64,000 bases of DNA, taken from a virus. The position numbers were made by a program, and so were the translations under genes. The notes beneath the pieces were generated by a model. The model had not been told where the DNA came from. It ran no database searches and saw only the letters and a program-made list of their open reading frames with translations. The stretch covers positions 129,204 through 193,203 of the IMG/VR virus record IMGVR_UViG_3300036760_000193; one strand, 5' to 3'. Below are positions 18,409 through 28,986 of this stretch, in pieces (the stretch's first letter is position 1; every line of letters begins with the position of its first letter).

Positions 18409-19335
18409 TTATACTTCGTAACCTTGAACTGTGCTATACAACGGCTGTGCCTGGTTATCCAGGTTTGTACGAATAATTTTTACACTATCAGTTGTTGCAA
18501 CTAATAGTGGTTCTGTCAAATGCCAAGGAGCTTGTCTTTCTGATTGTGTGAAAAGAACAACTCTTGTTACTTCACTGCCCGTTACACCTGTTTTAATTTC
18601 AACTTTGAATTTACCAGAAGCCGAAGTAATAACATCTGTTAAATAAAAGTCTGCTGCTGGTGTATATGTATGTGTTGAAGTGGCATTGGTTGCAATATCA
18701 CCAGAAGTGTTTTGATCGAATACATTAACCTTATCGCCTGTTCCGCTAACTGCTACATTGATACTACCGTCAGCGTTAATTGCTAAGAAGTCTGTCCCAT
18801 CTCCAATTTTAACTGAATCTGAAACATGTGTCAAATCACGAATATCAAGATTAAGTGCATCAACTGTTAATGACCCACCATTATCTGTAATATTTATGCT
18901 GCCATCGGCATTGATTGCTAAAAAGTCTGTGCCATCTCCGAGTTTAATTGAATCAGAAACGTGAGTAAGGTCACGAATGTCTAAATCTGTTGATTGAACT
19001 GCTAATGCCCCAGAAATAGAGGTTAAACGTTCCCAACTTGTGCCGTTGTGAGCATATGATAGATTGATATTTAATGGCAGTGTTTGGCTATCCGCAATAT
19101 CATCATCATCTACATCTGTAACCGATCCGGTTACATCTACATCAATAGCGGCTTGGTCAGAAGCCAGAGTGACTCTCTGTGTACCAGCATCCGCTGTTCC
19201 TGTGTTAACGGAAACGGTTGTACCGTTGACCCGCTTTAAGTCTGTACTTAAGTTAGTACCAACCTTCGTCTGAACTTGTAATTCTTCGACGGAAACGGTT
19301 CGTACTGGTAGTGAACTGTCAAAATCTCCAGCCAT
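18409..19335 (-). CDS. Appendage protein with tandem repeat
   Basis: A 308-residue protein with a nearly exact tandem repeat of about 40 residues (LDIRDLTHVSDSIKLGDGT and the following DFLAINADGSINI) near residues 115-195. Before it is a segment (YAHNGTSWERLTSISG) also seen, changed, in the 287-residue protein upstream. The C-terminal 100 residues form a compact strand-rich domain. The composition suggests a secreted-type or virion-surface structural protein without cysteine. Confidence 0.65.
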   Translation of the reverse strand: MAGDFDSSLPVRTVSVEELQVQTKVGTNLSTDLKRVNGTTVSVNTGTADAGTQRVTLASDQAAIDVDVTGSVTDVDDDDIADSQTLPLNINLSYAHNGTSWERLTSISGALAVQSTDLDIRDLTHVSDSIKLGDGTDFLAINADGSINITDNGGSLTVDALNLDIRDLTHVSDSVKIGDGTDFLAINADGSINVAVSGTGDKVNVFDQNTSGDIATNATSTHTYTPAADFYLTDVITSASGKFKVEIKTGVTGSEVTRVVLFTQSERQAPWHLTEPLLVATTDSVKIIRTNLDNQAQPLYSTVQGYEV

Positions 19336-19337
19336 GA

Positions 19338-19541
19338 TTATTTATCCCCTTGTTGTTTAAGTTGTGCATCAATTTCAGAAATCTCTTTCTGTGAAGCCTT
19401 CATATTATCATCTATCTTTCGTAACTCTTCTTCTATTTCCATTTTTCGTAGCTCTAGTCTTTGTACAGAAAGAAGCATTTCACTTTTATGTACTGTCAAC
19501 CGTTTCTTATTTAATTCTAAATTAGGTTTGATGTCTGCCAT
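19338..19541 (-). CDS. Small coiled-coil protein
   Basis: A 67-residue, highly charged, fully helical protein (LRKMEIEEELRKIDDNMKAS) likely to form a coiled coil. It sits between two appendage genes, 2 bases from the next, with a GGAGA ribosome binding site. It may trimerise or chaperone an appendage protein. Confidence 0.65.
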   Translation of the reverse strand: MADIKPNLELNKKRLTVHKSEMLLSVQRLELRKMEIEEELRKIDDNMKASQKEISEIDAQLKQQGDK

Positions 19542-19556
19542 ATCGTCTCTCCTATC

Positions 19557-20420
19557 TTAGGTCAAGTCGCCTATCAAATTTGTTTTGAACATCTCTGAAG
19601 AAGCTTTGAAATGTACCACAGAAATTGTAATTGCTGATCCAGAAGCAACTTCAATAGGTGTCTGATATGGCAAAATGATGGTTCTGTCTGCTTCGCTTGT
19701 TCTACCACCACCTACCTGAGTTCCATCCACCCTAATAAAAAATTCTCCAGCTACATCTCCCCAAGCAATGACTTGTGACACCAAAAGGGTACTGGCGGGT
19801 ATATAACTCAAAATTGTAGTTTCTACATTGTATGGAACTGAATCTTCATCAAACTGATTGACACCATTTAATGGTGTTTCTGAAACGACATTGACGTTAA
19901 GAGCCGACCCAGTAGAACTTAACGCGATTCCAGTTGAAGAAAAAAGCCGTGTATGAACTTGACCGCTTGTGGAATTTACCCGTTGCCAGTCAATTCCGTC
20001 ATATCCATACAATAAATTTGTTGTTGTGAGCCGCGACAATCCAGCAGGAACTGAATCGTCTTCGTCGTCCAAACTGTTTGTTAAATAGACATCAAGTCCT
20101 TGCTTCCCAGCTGTTAAAGTTGATGTCAGTGCGGTTCCTGCTGCGTCATAAAGTCTTGATTGAACCAAAAGCTCATGATCTGGAGAAATATATGCCCGAT
20201 CATCTGTATTGTAATTTTTTAACTCTACTGCGCCAATTTGAACATCATTCATGTCCAAAGTAATCGTGGAACCAATAATTAATGATCCATCATCCGTTAC
20301 TTTTACAGGAATCCACTTACTGTCTGGGGTGACACCATACAATACTGACGCTGGGTCTTGCGACGTTAGCGTTAATTCGTCTTTTTTCACTCCATATAAT
20401 GGTGGTCTAATGTTTGACAT
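19557..20420 (-). CDS. Beta-rich appendage protein
   Basis: A 287-residue protein with the same layout as the 308-residue protein downstream: N-terminal extended region, then YGYDGIDWQRVNSTSG (matching YAHNGTSWERLTSISG), then a compact C-terminal domain with FFIRVDGTQVGGGRT. Probably a paralogue acting in the same appendage. Confidence 0.6.
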   Translation of the reverse strand: MSNIRPPLYGVKKDELTLTSQDPASVLYGVTPDSKWIPVKVTDDGSLIIGSTITLDMNDVQIGAVELKNYNTDDRAYISPDHELLVQSRLYDAAGTALTSTLTAGKQGLDVYLTNSLDDEDDSVPAGLSRLTTTNLLYGYDGIDWQRVNSTSGQVHTRLFSSTGIALSSTGSALNVNVVSETPLNGVNQFDEDSVPYNVETTILSYIPASTLLVSQVIAWGDVAGEFFIRVDGTQVGGGRTSEADRTIILPYQTPIEVASGSAITISVVHFKASSEMFKTNLIGDLT

Positions 20421-20433
20421 GACTTACCTCGTC

Positions 20434-20700
20434 TTAAGCTATTGCTTTTGTAATTGCGTCATCTACTGAAACAACAAGTATTGCTGTTGGAATGACATTT
20501 GCCTTAAAATCTACTGCGTTTGTATCTTCTGGTGTACGTGCTAATTCTACCAAAAATACATCCACAATTCCAGAAACCTGTTTAACCAAAATTCCTATAT
20601 AATGAAAATCGTGTTTCACATAATAGGTAGTTCCAGCCAAAGCAGTTCTTTCTGTTTTCCAATTATCATAAGTAGGTTGGAATACGTTGTATGATGCCAT
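20434..20700 (-). CDS. Hypothetical small structural protein
   Basis: An 88-residue strand-rich protein (TTYYVKHDFHYIGILVKQVS) starting MASYNVFQPTY. No family is recognised; it belongs to the appendage gene cluster. Confidence 0.55.
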   Translation of the reverse strand: MASYNVFQPTYDNWKTERTALAGTTYYVKHDFHYIGILVKQVSGIVDVFLVELARTPEDTNAVDFKANVIPTAILVVSVDDAITKAIA

Positions 20701-20712
20701 GTGAATCCTCCG

Positions 20713-21240
20713 TTAAAGATTTTCTAAGCGGTATTGAATATTATTCTTGAGTTGTGGGGAGTCTATTTTTGAGAGAAGTTCGGATAAAACGCCCTTATCA
20801 GTGCAATTCTGAATAAATTTCAATCTATTGAAAAAGCTTAGTTTGAAAAAGTCATCTACTGCTTTAACGTCTTTCAAATCTGCTGGTGCATCTTGCACCT
20901 TCGGGGTCTCTTCCGGTTGTTGTTGAATGGGCTGAGCCACTTCAACGGAAGGTTGGGTCTGTTGTACTACTGGTACTTCTACTGGCCGTGGTTTACGTTT
21001 CTTATTATTTTTCTCTAGGTCGCTGAATTCTACTCGTACTGCTCCAGAACGAACATAGCTTCCTAGACTTCCTACGGCTAATGATTTCTTAATGTCTAAA
21101 GGATCAAAAATTTCAATGGGCACCATATCGCCCTGTTTAACTCTTAGCGCAAATTTAACACCAGAGGAATAAAGTACGACTAAATCCTCAAAAAGTAAAC
21201 CATCCATTCCGCCATAAACTGCGACTCTGTATTGTGGCAT
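20713..21240 (-). CDS. Hypothetical protein with Pro/Gln linker
   Basis: A 175-residue protein in two parts: a strand-rich N-terminal domain (residues 1-75) and a helical C-terminal domain (residues 130-175, FNRLKFIQNCTDKGVLSELL), joined by a Pro/Gln/Val linker at 85-120. A GAGGAG ribosome binding site precedes the ATG. The split suggests a connector between two partners. Function unknown. Confidence 0.55.
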   Translation of the reverse strand: MPQYRVAVYGGMDGLLFEDLVVLYSSGVKFALRVKQGDMVPIEIFDPLDIKKSLAVGSLGSYVRSGAVRVEFSDLEKNNKKRKPRPVEVPVVQQTQPSVEVAQPIQQQPEETPKVQDAPADLKDVKAVDDFFKLSFFNRLKFIQNCTDKGVLSELLSKIDSPQLKNNIQYRLENL

Positions 21241-21284
21241 TATATCTCCTCATTTCTTTTCTTTTGTGCAACTTCTTGTCTTAA

Positions 21285-23039
21285 TTAATTAGGTATTCTT
21301 AAAAGCTTAAATCCTGATCCACCAGAATTTGCACTACCAACTGTCACTCTTTGGAGTGCTCCACTATCTACATCCCAAAGAAAGAAACGAGTATTACCAG
21401 CAGTAGAATCTGAGTCTACTTTCATAGTAATCGCACTGCTTGTTGCAAATCTAATGTATGGATTACCACCTTCCACATTTCTGATATTACAAGTGGCACC
21501 AAATAGCTCGAAATTCCCGTCACTTATACCGCCGCTTACTATTAATCCAGAACCTTGAGTGGCATTACTATACAAAGCTGCCCCTTTAGTATCTGGCCCT
21601 TGTAGAATAGAGTTATCTCCATCAAATAATATACCGCCAGTTGGTTGGTTAAAAAATGAAAAACTTGGGGCTGTAACTGTTCCGTCAGGAAGTTTAATTC
21701 CACTTGGGTCAAGTTCCATAAGGCGTTGGGCACCACCTGAGTAGTAGTCAATTCCTAATGAATTATTTGTTGCTCTAATTTCAAGTCCCCCACTTGACCC
21801 CATATAAATTTGGTAAGTGTCATCGAAGGCTCCATCATAGTCAAATTCTAGATATGTTTCACCAGCAGCAGTGAATCTTATACCATCATTGGCAAATGTA
21901 TAAATGTGTGTACCACCAGCCGCATATCCAAATCCAGGGTTTGATCCACTGAAATAAAAGAATCCATCTGTTGGGGCAGAAGAAAATGTATAAGAAGGAT
22001 CAGATGGAGACCCATCAATAAGTTTTATACCTGTATCTGTTATTTTAGCAACGGTTGTTACGGCTGTTGTTCCAAATACAAGAGGAAATCCATTTCCATG
22101 AATAAATGCAGCTGTAACAGCTGAGCCGTTAGCTTGATAACCTAAAGTTAAATGTACTGAAGGTTGATTATGTTGACCAATCTTTATCTGGATATGATCT
22201 CCAGAATCTACCTCTTCTGCGCCATAACTTGTAGTAAGTTGTACAAAGTTATTTGTAAAGTCAGATAATTTACCTGTTTGAAATTCTATTTCTCCACCAT
22301 CTCTTAAATAAATAGAAGGTTCATATGGCCCAGAACCATCTATATTAGTATGTGATTCGATATTTAATCCTTTAATTGAATTAAGTGAATCTTCACCGGA
22401 AGATTGACTATTGAATACGAAACCGACAACATCTGAATTATATTGTATCCAAGCATCTCCGCTATTTCCAAAAATTACTTTTTTATTTTCTTGTATCGCC
22501 ACATCACCAGCATCGGCAATTGTAATAGCACTTGGGGTTCCAGCTGTTCCCAACACTAAAGGAACGGTATTAGTTGATTGAACTAATGCAGCAGAAACTC
22601 CATCTCTATATCCCAATATTAAATGCGTTTTCGATGGGTCATTTGTTATACCATCAGACCCGCGACCTACCCAGAATTGTTGATGATCTCCAGCATCTGT
22701 ACCTTGATCCATGAAAATTGCAAAATGACGATCTGCTTCTGATCCTTGAGGGCTACCGCAATTTCTTAGAACTGTTGTACCACTAGCGTCGAATTCTAAT
22801 CCAGGTTCATAATTTCCAGAACCAGTTGGGCCACAATTTGGGTATATCCACAATGTACCTGATGAATTAATAGAATAGGTTCCGCTAGGATCAGTTTGAC
22901 CTACAATACCACTGAAATCATTACTATATTTTAACCACGTATTCTCAGAATTTCCAAGAATTAGTTTTCTATCATCAGTTAAATTAATATCTGAATCAAT
23001 CAGTGATATAAAGCCATTTTCTCTGTCAATAGCACTCAT
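21285..23039 (-). CDS. Modular fibre protein
   Basis: A 584-residue fibre. Near the N terminus it has LTDDRKLILGNSENTWLKYS, then IVGQTDPSG, and a second NKKVIFGNSGDAWIQY copy; the middle holds P-S-Y-T-F-x-S-x-x-TDGFFYF repeats. The C-terminal 100 residues are different (YSNATQGSGLIVSGG to FKLLRIPN). It shares modules with the 2111- and 1342-residue fibres. Confidence 0.7.
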   Translation of the reverse strand: MSAIDRENGFISLIDSDINLTDDRKLILGNSENTWLKYSNDFSGIVGQTDPSGTYSINSSGTLWIYPNCGPTGSGNYEPGLEFDASGTTVLRNCGSPQGSEADRHFAIFMDQGTDAGDHQQFWVGRGSDGITNDPSKTHLILGYRDGVSAALVQSTNTVPLVLGTAGTPSAITIADAGDVAIQENKKVIFGNSGDAWIQYNSDVVGFVFNSQSSGEDSLNSIKGLNIESHTNIDGSGPYEPSIYLRDGGEIEFQTGKLSDFTNNFVQLTTSYGAEEVDSGDHIQIKIGQHNQPSVHLTLGYQANGSAVTAAFIHGNGFPLVFGTTAVTTVAKITDTGIKLIDGSPSDPSYTFSSAPTDGFFYFSGSNPGFGYAAGGTHIYTFANDGIRFTAAGETYLEFDYDGAFDDTYQIYMGSSGGLEIRATNNSLGIDYYSGGAQRLMELDPSGIKLPDGTVTAPSFSFFNQPTGGILFDGDNSILQGPDTKGAALYSNATQGSGLIVSGGISDGNFELFGATCNIRNVEGGNPYIRFATSSAITMKVDSDSTAGNTRFFLWDVDSGALQRVTVGSANSGGSGFKLLRIPN

Positions 23040-23051
23040 GTTTTTCTCCTA

Positions 23052-24929
23052 TTAAATATTCGTCCAAGGCAACCCATATTTGGTTGCTAAATAATTTCCG
23101 ACTTTATTCAAGTCAGTTGAAGACAATGGGGAATCATAAATAATTATCTCTGAAACTTTAGCGTTTGCTCCGTCTTGAACTCCGAATCTACGATCTGCAC
23201 CAATCGAAACTTGATTTGGGGAATAAACTCTTCCACCACCACCACCACGTCCACCAAAACTTCCAACAGAAACCCCACCTCTATAGAATGTTGCGGAGGT
23301 TGGGTCTGTCTCAACTGTAAAAATTTCAAAAGTATTTGCTACTAGATCAGCGGCAGATGATATAGCCCCACCATGACCTCCAGGAGCGTCATCACTTTCT
23401 CGATAAACATATTCTGGTGTATCAGATACTGTAAATTGTTCATGAACAGTATTACTTGTGTTCCGAGTAGCAGAAAGAATGGTATAATTAAAATTATCCA
23501 AATCAAGATCGGTAAGCGCACTGACAACAAAAAATGTGAAATTTGACGGCGACCCAGCAAAAGTGGGAGCTATTCCAGCTATTGTAAGATATTGATTATC
23601 TACAGATTTGTTAAACTCCACACAAGGTAATGAATTAGCTCCGCCTATTGCTCTAAAAACAGGTTGATTTACTGAAGTGACTTGGTTTGCGTCGTTCTCA
23701 TTGCCAGATTCATCAGACCATGTAGAAACGGAGGCTCCGTCTGATACACCAATATTGCTACCTCTGAACCATCCTGTCAATCCTGGTAAATCCGCAGGAG
23801 TAAACGGAACGATGGAAGGAGCTTTTGTGATTGTACCATTATTGGTTAAATTATTAGAACCAAAAGAATCCATTCTCGTTGTATTGTCGTCTTCATCTAA
23901 TGCCCACCATGAAACTAAACCAATAGTTGTTTTCTCACCAGAAGTGACATCCAAAAATCTCTTGCCCATTCCACCATTATAAATAGATGATTGAATTGTG
24001 CTAATAGCTGTCGCCATATCTGCTGGGTTCTTACAGAAGAACCACTCATCAAGAACTTCGTTTCCACCAATACCACCAGCACCATCGTCATTTGCAAACA
24101 TAACAAAATTTCCACCTGTCGGAGGATTTGTAGTTCTAATGTATGGATTACCACCTGTATTTACAGTTCCACCATTTATTTGAATATTTATAGTTTGTGC
24201 TCCAGCATCTGCCCACGCTAAAACAAATGCAGGAACATCCACAGAAAGTGGTTCTGAATCTACGGTTACAGAGGTACTAGGAGCCGCGAGATTCACATTA
24301 AATGTGATAACCCCACTTCCAGCACTGACATACATAGAATACTCATCATTTGTGGTATTGAAATCTTCTCCTTTCGTTAAAATGTATCCTTCATTGGTAT
24401 CTTTCAACATAACCCATCCAGCTAAAATAAATGAATCATTTTGTACGGTTTGAAGACTTGCCGCATCTCCACCGAACAACCAGTTTGAATTATTTCCACT
24501 GTTTCTAGCTGCAAATGCCATAGGTGGTGGTGGAGCTTCTTGACCAAATGCCAAAGAAAAGAATGATGCCTTAGCAGACCAGTCATAATCATTATTTGTA
24601 TCGCCAGTTACTTGGACATCTATTCTCGTTCCATCAATGACTAAATTAACATCACAATTAACATTATCTTTATCTACATATTTTTCAGGTGTTCCAAATG
24701 GAGTTACAACATCATTGACATTTTTATACTCAGATAAAAGTCTCGCAAAAATTATATCGTCAGGATTTCCTGCACTTCCGCCCTTTCTCGTACCAATTAC
24801 TTCCACCATAACCAATATCCCAGAATTTGTTGCGATTTCTACGGCAACAATGAAAGTTGGTGTATTATCAGTAGTAGAGACTGTGCCAGTTACCTGACTC
24901 AAAATTTTATTTGTAGGAATAAATGCCAT
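23052..24929 (-). CDS. LamG / concanavalin A-like adhesin protein
   Basis: A 625-residue protein in three parts: an N-terminal beta domain (residues 1-130), a first LamG-like lectin domain (about 135-370, with FILAGWVMLKDTNEGYILTKG) and a second one (about 383-622, starting GLTGWFRGSNIGVSDGASVS and ending SEIIIYDSPLSSTDL). Lectin-like jelly-roll domains in phage structural proteins usually bind cell-surface sugars. A poly-Gly loop lies in the second domain. It sits between modular fibre genes and is a candidate adhesin. Confidence 0.75.
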   Translation of the reverse strand: MAFIPTNKILSQVTGTVSTTDNTPTFIVAVEIATNSGILVMVEVIGTRKGGSAGNPDDIIFARLLSEYKNVNDVVTPFGTPEKYVDKDNVNCDVNLVIDGTRIDVQVTGDTNNDYDWSAKASFFSLAFGQEAPPPPMAFAARNSGNNSNWLFGGDAASLQTVQNDSFILAGWVMLKDTNEGYILTKGEDFNTTNDEYSMYVSAGSGVITFNVNLAAPSTSVTVDSEPLSVDVPAFVLAWADAGAQTINIQINGGTVNTGGNPYIRTTNPPTGGNFVMFANDDGAGGIGGNEVLDEWFFCKNPADMATAISTIQSSIYNGGMGKRFLDVTSGEKTTIGLVSWWALDEDDNTTRMDSFGSNNLTNNGTITKAPSIVPFTPADLPGLTGWFRGSNIGVSDGASVSTWSDESGNENDANQVTSVNQPVFRAIGGANSLPCVEFNKSVDNQYLTIAGIAPTFAGSPSNFTFFVVSALTDLDLDNFNYTILSATRNTSNTVHEQFTVSDTPEYVYRESDDAPGGHGGAISSAADLVANTFEIFTVETDPTSATFYRGGVSVGSFGGRGGGGGRVYSPNQVSIGADRRFGVQDGANAKVSEIIIYDSPLSSTDLNKVGNYLATKYGLPWTNI

Positions 24930-24943
24930 TTTTGATTACCTCT

Positions 24944-27900
24944 TTAGAATACAAACCAATTCGATCCATCACAAATAATTATGATTGATTCGTATTGTAC
25001 TGTTAAAATATATGTCGTTTGACCGTCAACTGTTTCGCTTGCATTTGGGTCTATGGTTACTGTGTTTGCAGAACTATCTGTCTTTTTGATAAAATATTGA
25101 AGACCACTATTTCCAGAAGCCATTGGTAAATTTACTGTAATGGCATTGCTTGTGGCATCAGCCAATATAACGCCGTCTCCGGCAGCTGTATATGATGCGG
25201 ATGTTACTGTAGCAACTGTTGGTGCTCCACCTGCATTAGCGTCTACATATGCTTTGGTTGCAGCATCTTGGTCACTTGTAGGATCGCCCATATTGGTGAT
25301 CTTATTCGTGCCCATGTCGATTGTTGATGTGCTAAGCATGTTGATGCCAGTGCTTGAGAATTTTAATGTTTCTGTTCCACTGATTGATACTCCGATTCCG
25401 CTGTCATAATAGAAGCCCATACCAGAAGAATCACCATTGAAATTAATGTCTGGGTAATTTGCTCCACCACCGCCACTTAATTCTGCATTGATCTGACCAT
25501 AAACAATAAGATCAACATTGTCGAACATGTAAACTTCACCGATAGTGCCAGGGCGTCCACCACCGTCACCTGTTCTATTAGTAATATCCATGAAATATTG
25601 ACCGTCAAGACTTGTCAATAAATGTGTATTAGCATTTGTTAAAGACGAGAATCCTCTATCTGGTGCGCTTACAAATGAATAGGAAGGATTCGTCTGTGTT
25701 CCATCAGTATTAAGAATGATAGATGAATTTTTCATCTCAATACCACTGTTGGTAAAGCGAAGACGTTCTATACTGGTTGTAGCTACAGAAAATGCTTGCG
25801 CTGCACTACCAAATAATCCGACACCTTCGTTTCCAAAAGCAATATCTGGGTAAGTAGGATTATTACTGTTGTTAGCAATAATTTGAAAATTACTATCCAT
25901 TTCTATATTTGAGTCAAATGCTGTGTGAGGACCACCATCTTTCAAATTTCCAGTATCTTCTGAGAAGAAAGTTCCTATTCCATTTACCGAGAATACAAGA
26001 GCACCACCACCTGCTCTTGACATTCCAGTTCCTGTACCACCTGTAAATGAATAAGATGGAACAGAGTCTGTGCCATCAGTATTATAAATTTTTGAAGTGC
26101 TTTGCATTTCAATACCAGATGTCGTAATTCTTGCTCTTTCTACTCCTGTAACTTTGAATAAAAAGGCAGACGCCCCACTATCAAGAATCAATCTCAACCC
26201 ACTATTTGAATAAAGAGTTGTATTACCACCATAAATTATCTCTAAAGCATTATCATCATTCGATGAACCAAAAAAGAAACCATGTGTATCTTGAAGAAAT
26301 TCTAAAGTTTTTCCATCTGCTCCCCATAATCTATTTGTAGAAGCATAATTATCTACAAGAACTTTTGCAGTTCCATCAATTGCTACAGCAACACCACCTG
26401 CTGATATACCAAACCCAGTTCCTGTCCAATATAAACCATCTCCTGTGTGACCTGTAAAAGAAATACTTGGTGCAGCGGCAGAACCAACTGGGTGAAAAGC
26501 TTCGTTTGAAAATGTTGCTTGCATATTAATATTTGTGTAATTATTTCCAGCAACAAAGTTAACACCAGCATTACCACCATTGGTTATAAATACATCACCA
26601 ACTTGAAAACCATTTCCACCATCCCCAAAGCCTATACCACCACCATTATTATAAATTGAAGGCGAACTTTGAGCGGTATTTGGTGTAACAATAACTATCG
26701 CGGCACCACCGGCACCAGCAAAAACAGTATTCGTAGCGGTAATGTTATTATTGGCTGTGAAATCGTTTGATGCTATAACAGTATCAGCGACCAAATTCAA
26801 TGGACTCAAAGATTCAATAGTTAAGTTTGCTCCACGGATTCTTGTGCCAGTAACTACGGAGCTTGCGGCGTCATATCCATAACTAATTTGCCCATCTCCA
26901 CCCAAAGTACGTGCTGTAGTATAAACAGCATGGAAGCCGTCTTCTACTCCATTCTGCATAACTACATGGAATGTTCTGTCTGTATCTGTTCCTTGAGATG
27001 AATTTGTTAAATAAGAAGAACCATCTTCTTCAAGTTCAAAAGAAGGTTCATAATTGACTGTCGCATTCGCGTTTATTGTGAAGTCTCCTGGAACATTGAA
27101 AACCGCTTGTCCAAAACTATTTGATTGAATATAAAATGCTCCACCACCATCGGTAGCTGCTTTTATCCAGCTATTATCAGAATTTCCAAGAATTAATTTA
27201 TTGTTTGTACTTATTTTGAAATTATTTGTAACTGAAACATCTGTTCCATCAGTCGTTAGTGTATCAGTGTCATCAACAGCATCACCTGTAGTTGGATAGT
27301 AAGTGAATCTTCCACCTACACCCCCGTTAACTGTTCCTGAACCACCGGCTGTTGAAAATTGTGTCCAATCAACATCATCAGTTCCTAAAACAATATCTCC
27401 GTCATGAACAACAACCCACCCCGTTCCTTCTTGAGAACCCGCTTCAACGTATGTGAAATTTCCACCAGATACTTCATTAGACGGTGTTCCGTCCATATCA
27501 GCGGAACGTGTCCATGATCCAGAATGTGCATTATAAATACCATTCTCTTTAGGATCAGACTGATCTTTTACAAGAACTCTGTCTCCATCTACTGTAAGAA
27601 TTGTATCAATTGTTAAGAAACCACCAGTTCCTAAATCTATATTGACTGTCGATGCTACACGAACTGATTGTTTTGGATCAAGACCGGCGGCAACACTATC
27701 AACATACATCTTTGTAGCTGCGTCTTGATCTGTGGTTGGATCGGCCATAGATGTAATCTTGTTACCACCCATGTCGATTGTTGAAGAACCTTGAAGAGCT
27801 ATGCCAGTAGAATTGATATGAACAATATCAGTTCCACCACTTGAAAAGTTTGTTGCACCATTTGCAAAGAAAATACCTGTGTTTGCCCCACCTGCATTAG

Positions 27901-28972
27901 AATTTAATACAGTTGCTCCAGCAGAACCTCCCGTATCAAATGTTAATGCTCCACCATTGTATATAGTAGCCCCACCAGTATAAAAGTCCATTACTAATGA
28001 ACCACTTACTGTGATCGCTAAGTCTCCAAGCGCACCAACAAGACCCGTGGTTGGATCACTTGTGAAAGTATAAGAAGGAAGAGAATTAGTACCGTCAGAA
28101 TTATAGATTCTGTGCGTACTTTGCAGTGTAAGTCCTGTAGAATCTACTCTTGAAATTTCTACGTCATGAACCCGCATACCAATCCAGTTACCAGCAGATG
28201 GATCACCTGAGAATCCCGTTGCAGAATCACCAAGAGTATATGAAGCATTATTCGGGCCTGTACCATCAGCAAAGATATAATGGGCTGGCTCTAGTTCAAT
28301 ACCTTGTGTAGGAATACTAAATACAGCAGCACCTGCTACAGCTACGCCAATTGTATTTCCACCAACTCGATAAATACCCATTGTTGGGTCACTTGAGAAT
28401 GAATACGAAGGTAGAAGGGCTGTACCATCTTGATTCAAAATTTTACTTGAAACATTTACTGAATCAGCAACAAGATACAAAGGGCTTAAAGACTCAACGG
28501 TAAGATTTGTACCACGTATTCTAGAACCAGTACGGGATGAACCGTCAGCATCGTAACCAAATTGTAACCAATTATCTCCAGAACCATCGAATCTTACAGT
28601 ACCGTGGTATCCAGCATCGAATCCATCATCGAATTTAACATTTATAAAACGATCTCCAGCAGTGCCTTGACCACTATCATTTCTAAGCCACATTTGTCCC
28701 GTTTTATACATTTCAATAGCGGGGCTAAATGAGCCAGTTCCTACAGGGTCTCCAACATTAGAATATAAATCAAACTCTCCACTAGATACTAATTGAAAGG
28801 TTGGATCAGTTTGATTAGAAAGGTATGTTTGTCCAACTGTTAATGTATTACTAGAATCAAACTTGAAGAAAGCTTGCCCATATCCAGGTGCAGCGTTTCC
28901 TAAAATAAGTTTTTTATCATTAGTTAAAGTAAGATCAGTTGTTATTGGTGTATTTGATGGAATGTAGGACAT
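24944..28972 (-). CDS. Large modular fibre protein (1342 aa)
   Basis: A 1342-residue fibre built from the same modules as the 2111-residue protein: LTNDKKLILGN at the N terminus, many P-S-Y-S-F-x-S-D-P-T-G repeats, one copy of the AGLDPKQSVRVAS to WTQFS module near the middle, and the NWF-type C-terminal knob. The close module sharing suggests the two genes exchange segments by recombination. Confidence 0.75.
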   Translation of the reverse strand: MSYIPSNTPITTDLTLTNDKKLILGNAAPGYGQAFFKFDSSNTLTVGQTYLSNQTDPTFQLVSSGEFDLYSNVGDPVGTGSFSPAIEMYKTGQMWLRNDSGQGTAGDRFINVKFDDGFDAGYHGTVRFDGSGDNWLQFGYDADGSSRTGSRIRGTNLTVESLSPLYLVADSVNVSSKILNQDGTALLPSYSFSSDPTMGIYRVGGNTIGVAVAGAAVFSIPTQGIELEPAHYIFADGTGPNNASYTLGDSATGFSGDPSAGNWIGMRVHDVEISRVDSTGLTLQSTHRIYNSDGTNSLPSYTFTSDPTTGLVGALGDLAITVSGSLVMDFYTGGATIYNGGALTFDTGGSAGATVLNSNAGGANTGIFFANGATNFSSGGTDIVHINSTGIALQGSSTIDMGGNKITSMADPTTDQDAATKMYVDSVAAGLDPKQSVRVASTVNIDLGTGGFLTIDTILTVDGDRVLVKDQSDPKENGIYNAHSGSWTRSADMDGTPSNEVSGGNFTYVEAGSQEGTGWVVVHDGDIVLGTDDVDWTQFSTAGGSGTVNGGVGGRFTYYPTTGDAVDDTDTLTTDGTDVSVTNNFKISTNNKLILGNSDNSWIKAATDGGGAFYIQSNSFGQAVFNVPGDFTINANATVNYEPSFELEEDGSSYLTNSSQGTDTDRTFHVVMQNGVEDGFHAVYTTARTLGGDGQISYGYDAASSVVTGTRIRGANLTIESLSPLNLVADTVIASNDFTANNNITATNTVFAGAGGAAIVIVTPNTAQSSPSIYNNGGGIGFGDGGNGFQVGDVFITNGGNAGVNFVAGNNYTNINMQATFSNEAFHPVGSAAAPSISFTGHTGDGLYWTGTGFGISAGGVAVAIDGTAKVLVDNYASTNRLWGADGKTLEFLQDTHGFFFGSSNDDNALEIIYGGNTTLYSNSGLRLILDSGASAFLFKVTGVERARITTSGIEMQSTSKIYNTDGTDSVPSYSFTGGTGTGMSRAGGGALVFSVNGIGTFFSEDTGNLKDGGPHTAFDSNIEMDSNFQIIANNSNNPTYPDIAFGNEGVGLFGSAAQAFSVATTSIERLRFTNSGIEMKNSSIILNTDGTQTNPSYSFVSAPDRGFSSLTNANTHLLTSLDGQYFMDITNRTGDGGGRPGTIGEVYMFDNVDLIVYGQINAELSGGGGANYPDINFNGDSSGMGFYYDSGIGVSISGTETLKFSSTGINMLSTSTIDMGTNKITNMGDPTSDQDAATKAYVDANAGGAPTVATVTSASYTAAGDGVILADATSNAITVNLPMASGNSGLQYFIKKTDSSANTVTIDPNASETVDGQTTYILTVQYESIIIICDGSNWFVF
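24947..25210 (-). repeat. Shared fibre C-terminal knob domain, copy 2 of 3
   Basis: Encodes the last ~75 residues of the 1342-residue fibre (AITVNLPMASGNSGLQYFIK to CDGSNWFVF). See the copy at 4905-5180. Confidence 0.7.
27351..27722 (-). repeat. Fibre exchange module, copy 3 of 3
   Basis: Encodes the AGLDPKQSVRVAS to DVDWTQFS module inside the 1342-residue fibre. See copies at 6957-7400 and 10032-10400. Confidence 0.75.
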
Positions 28973-28986
28973 TTTTAATTACCTCG

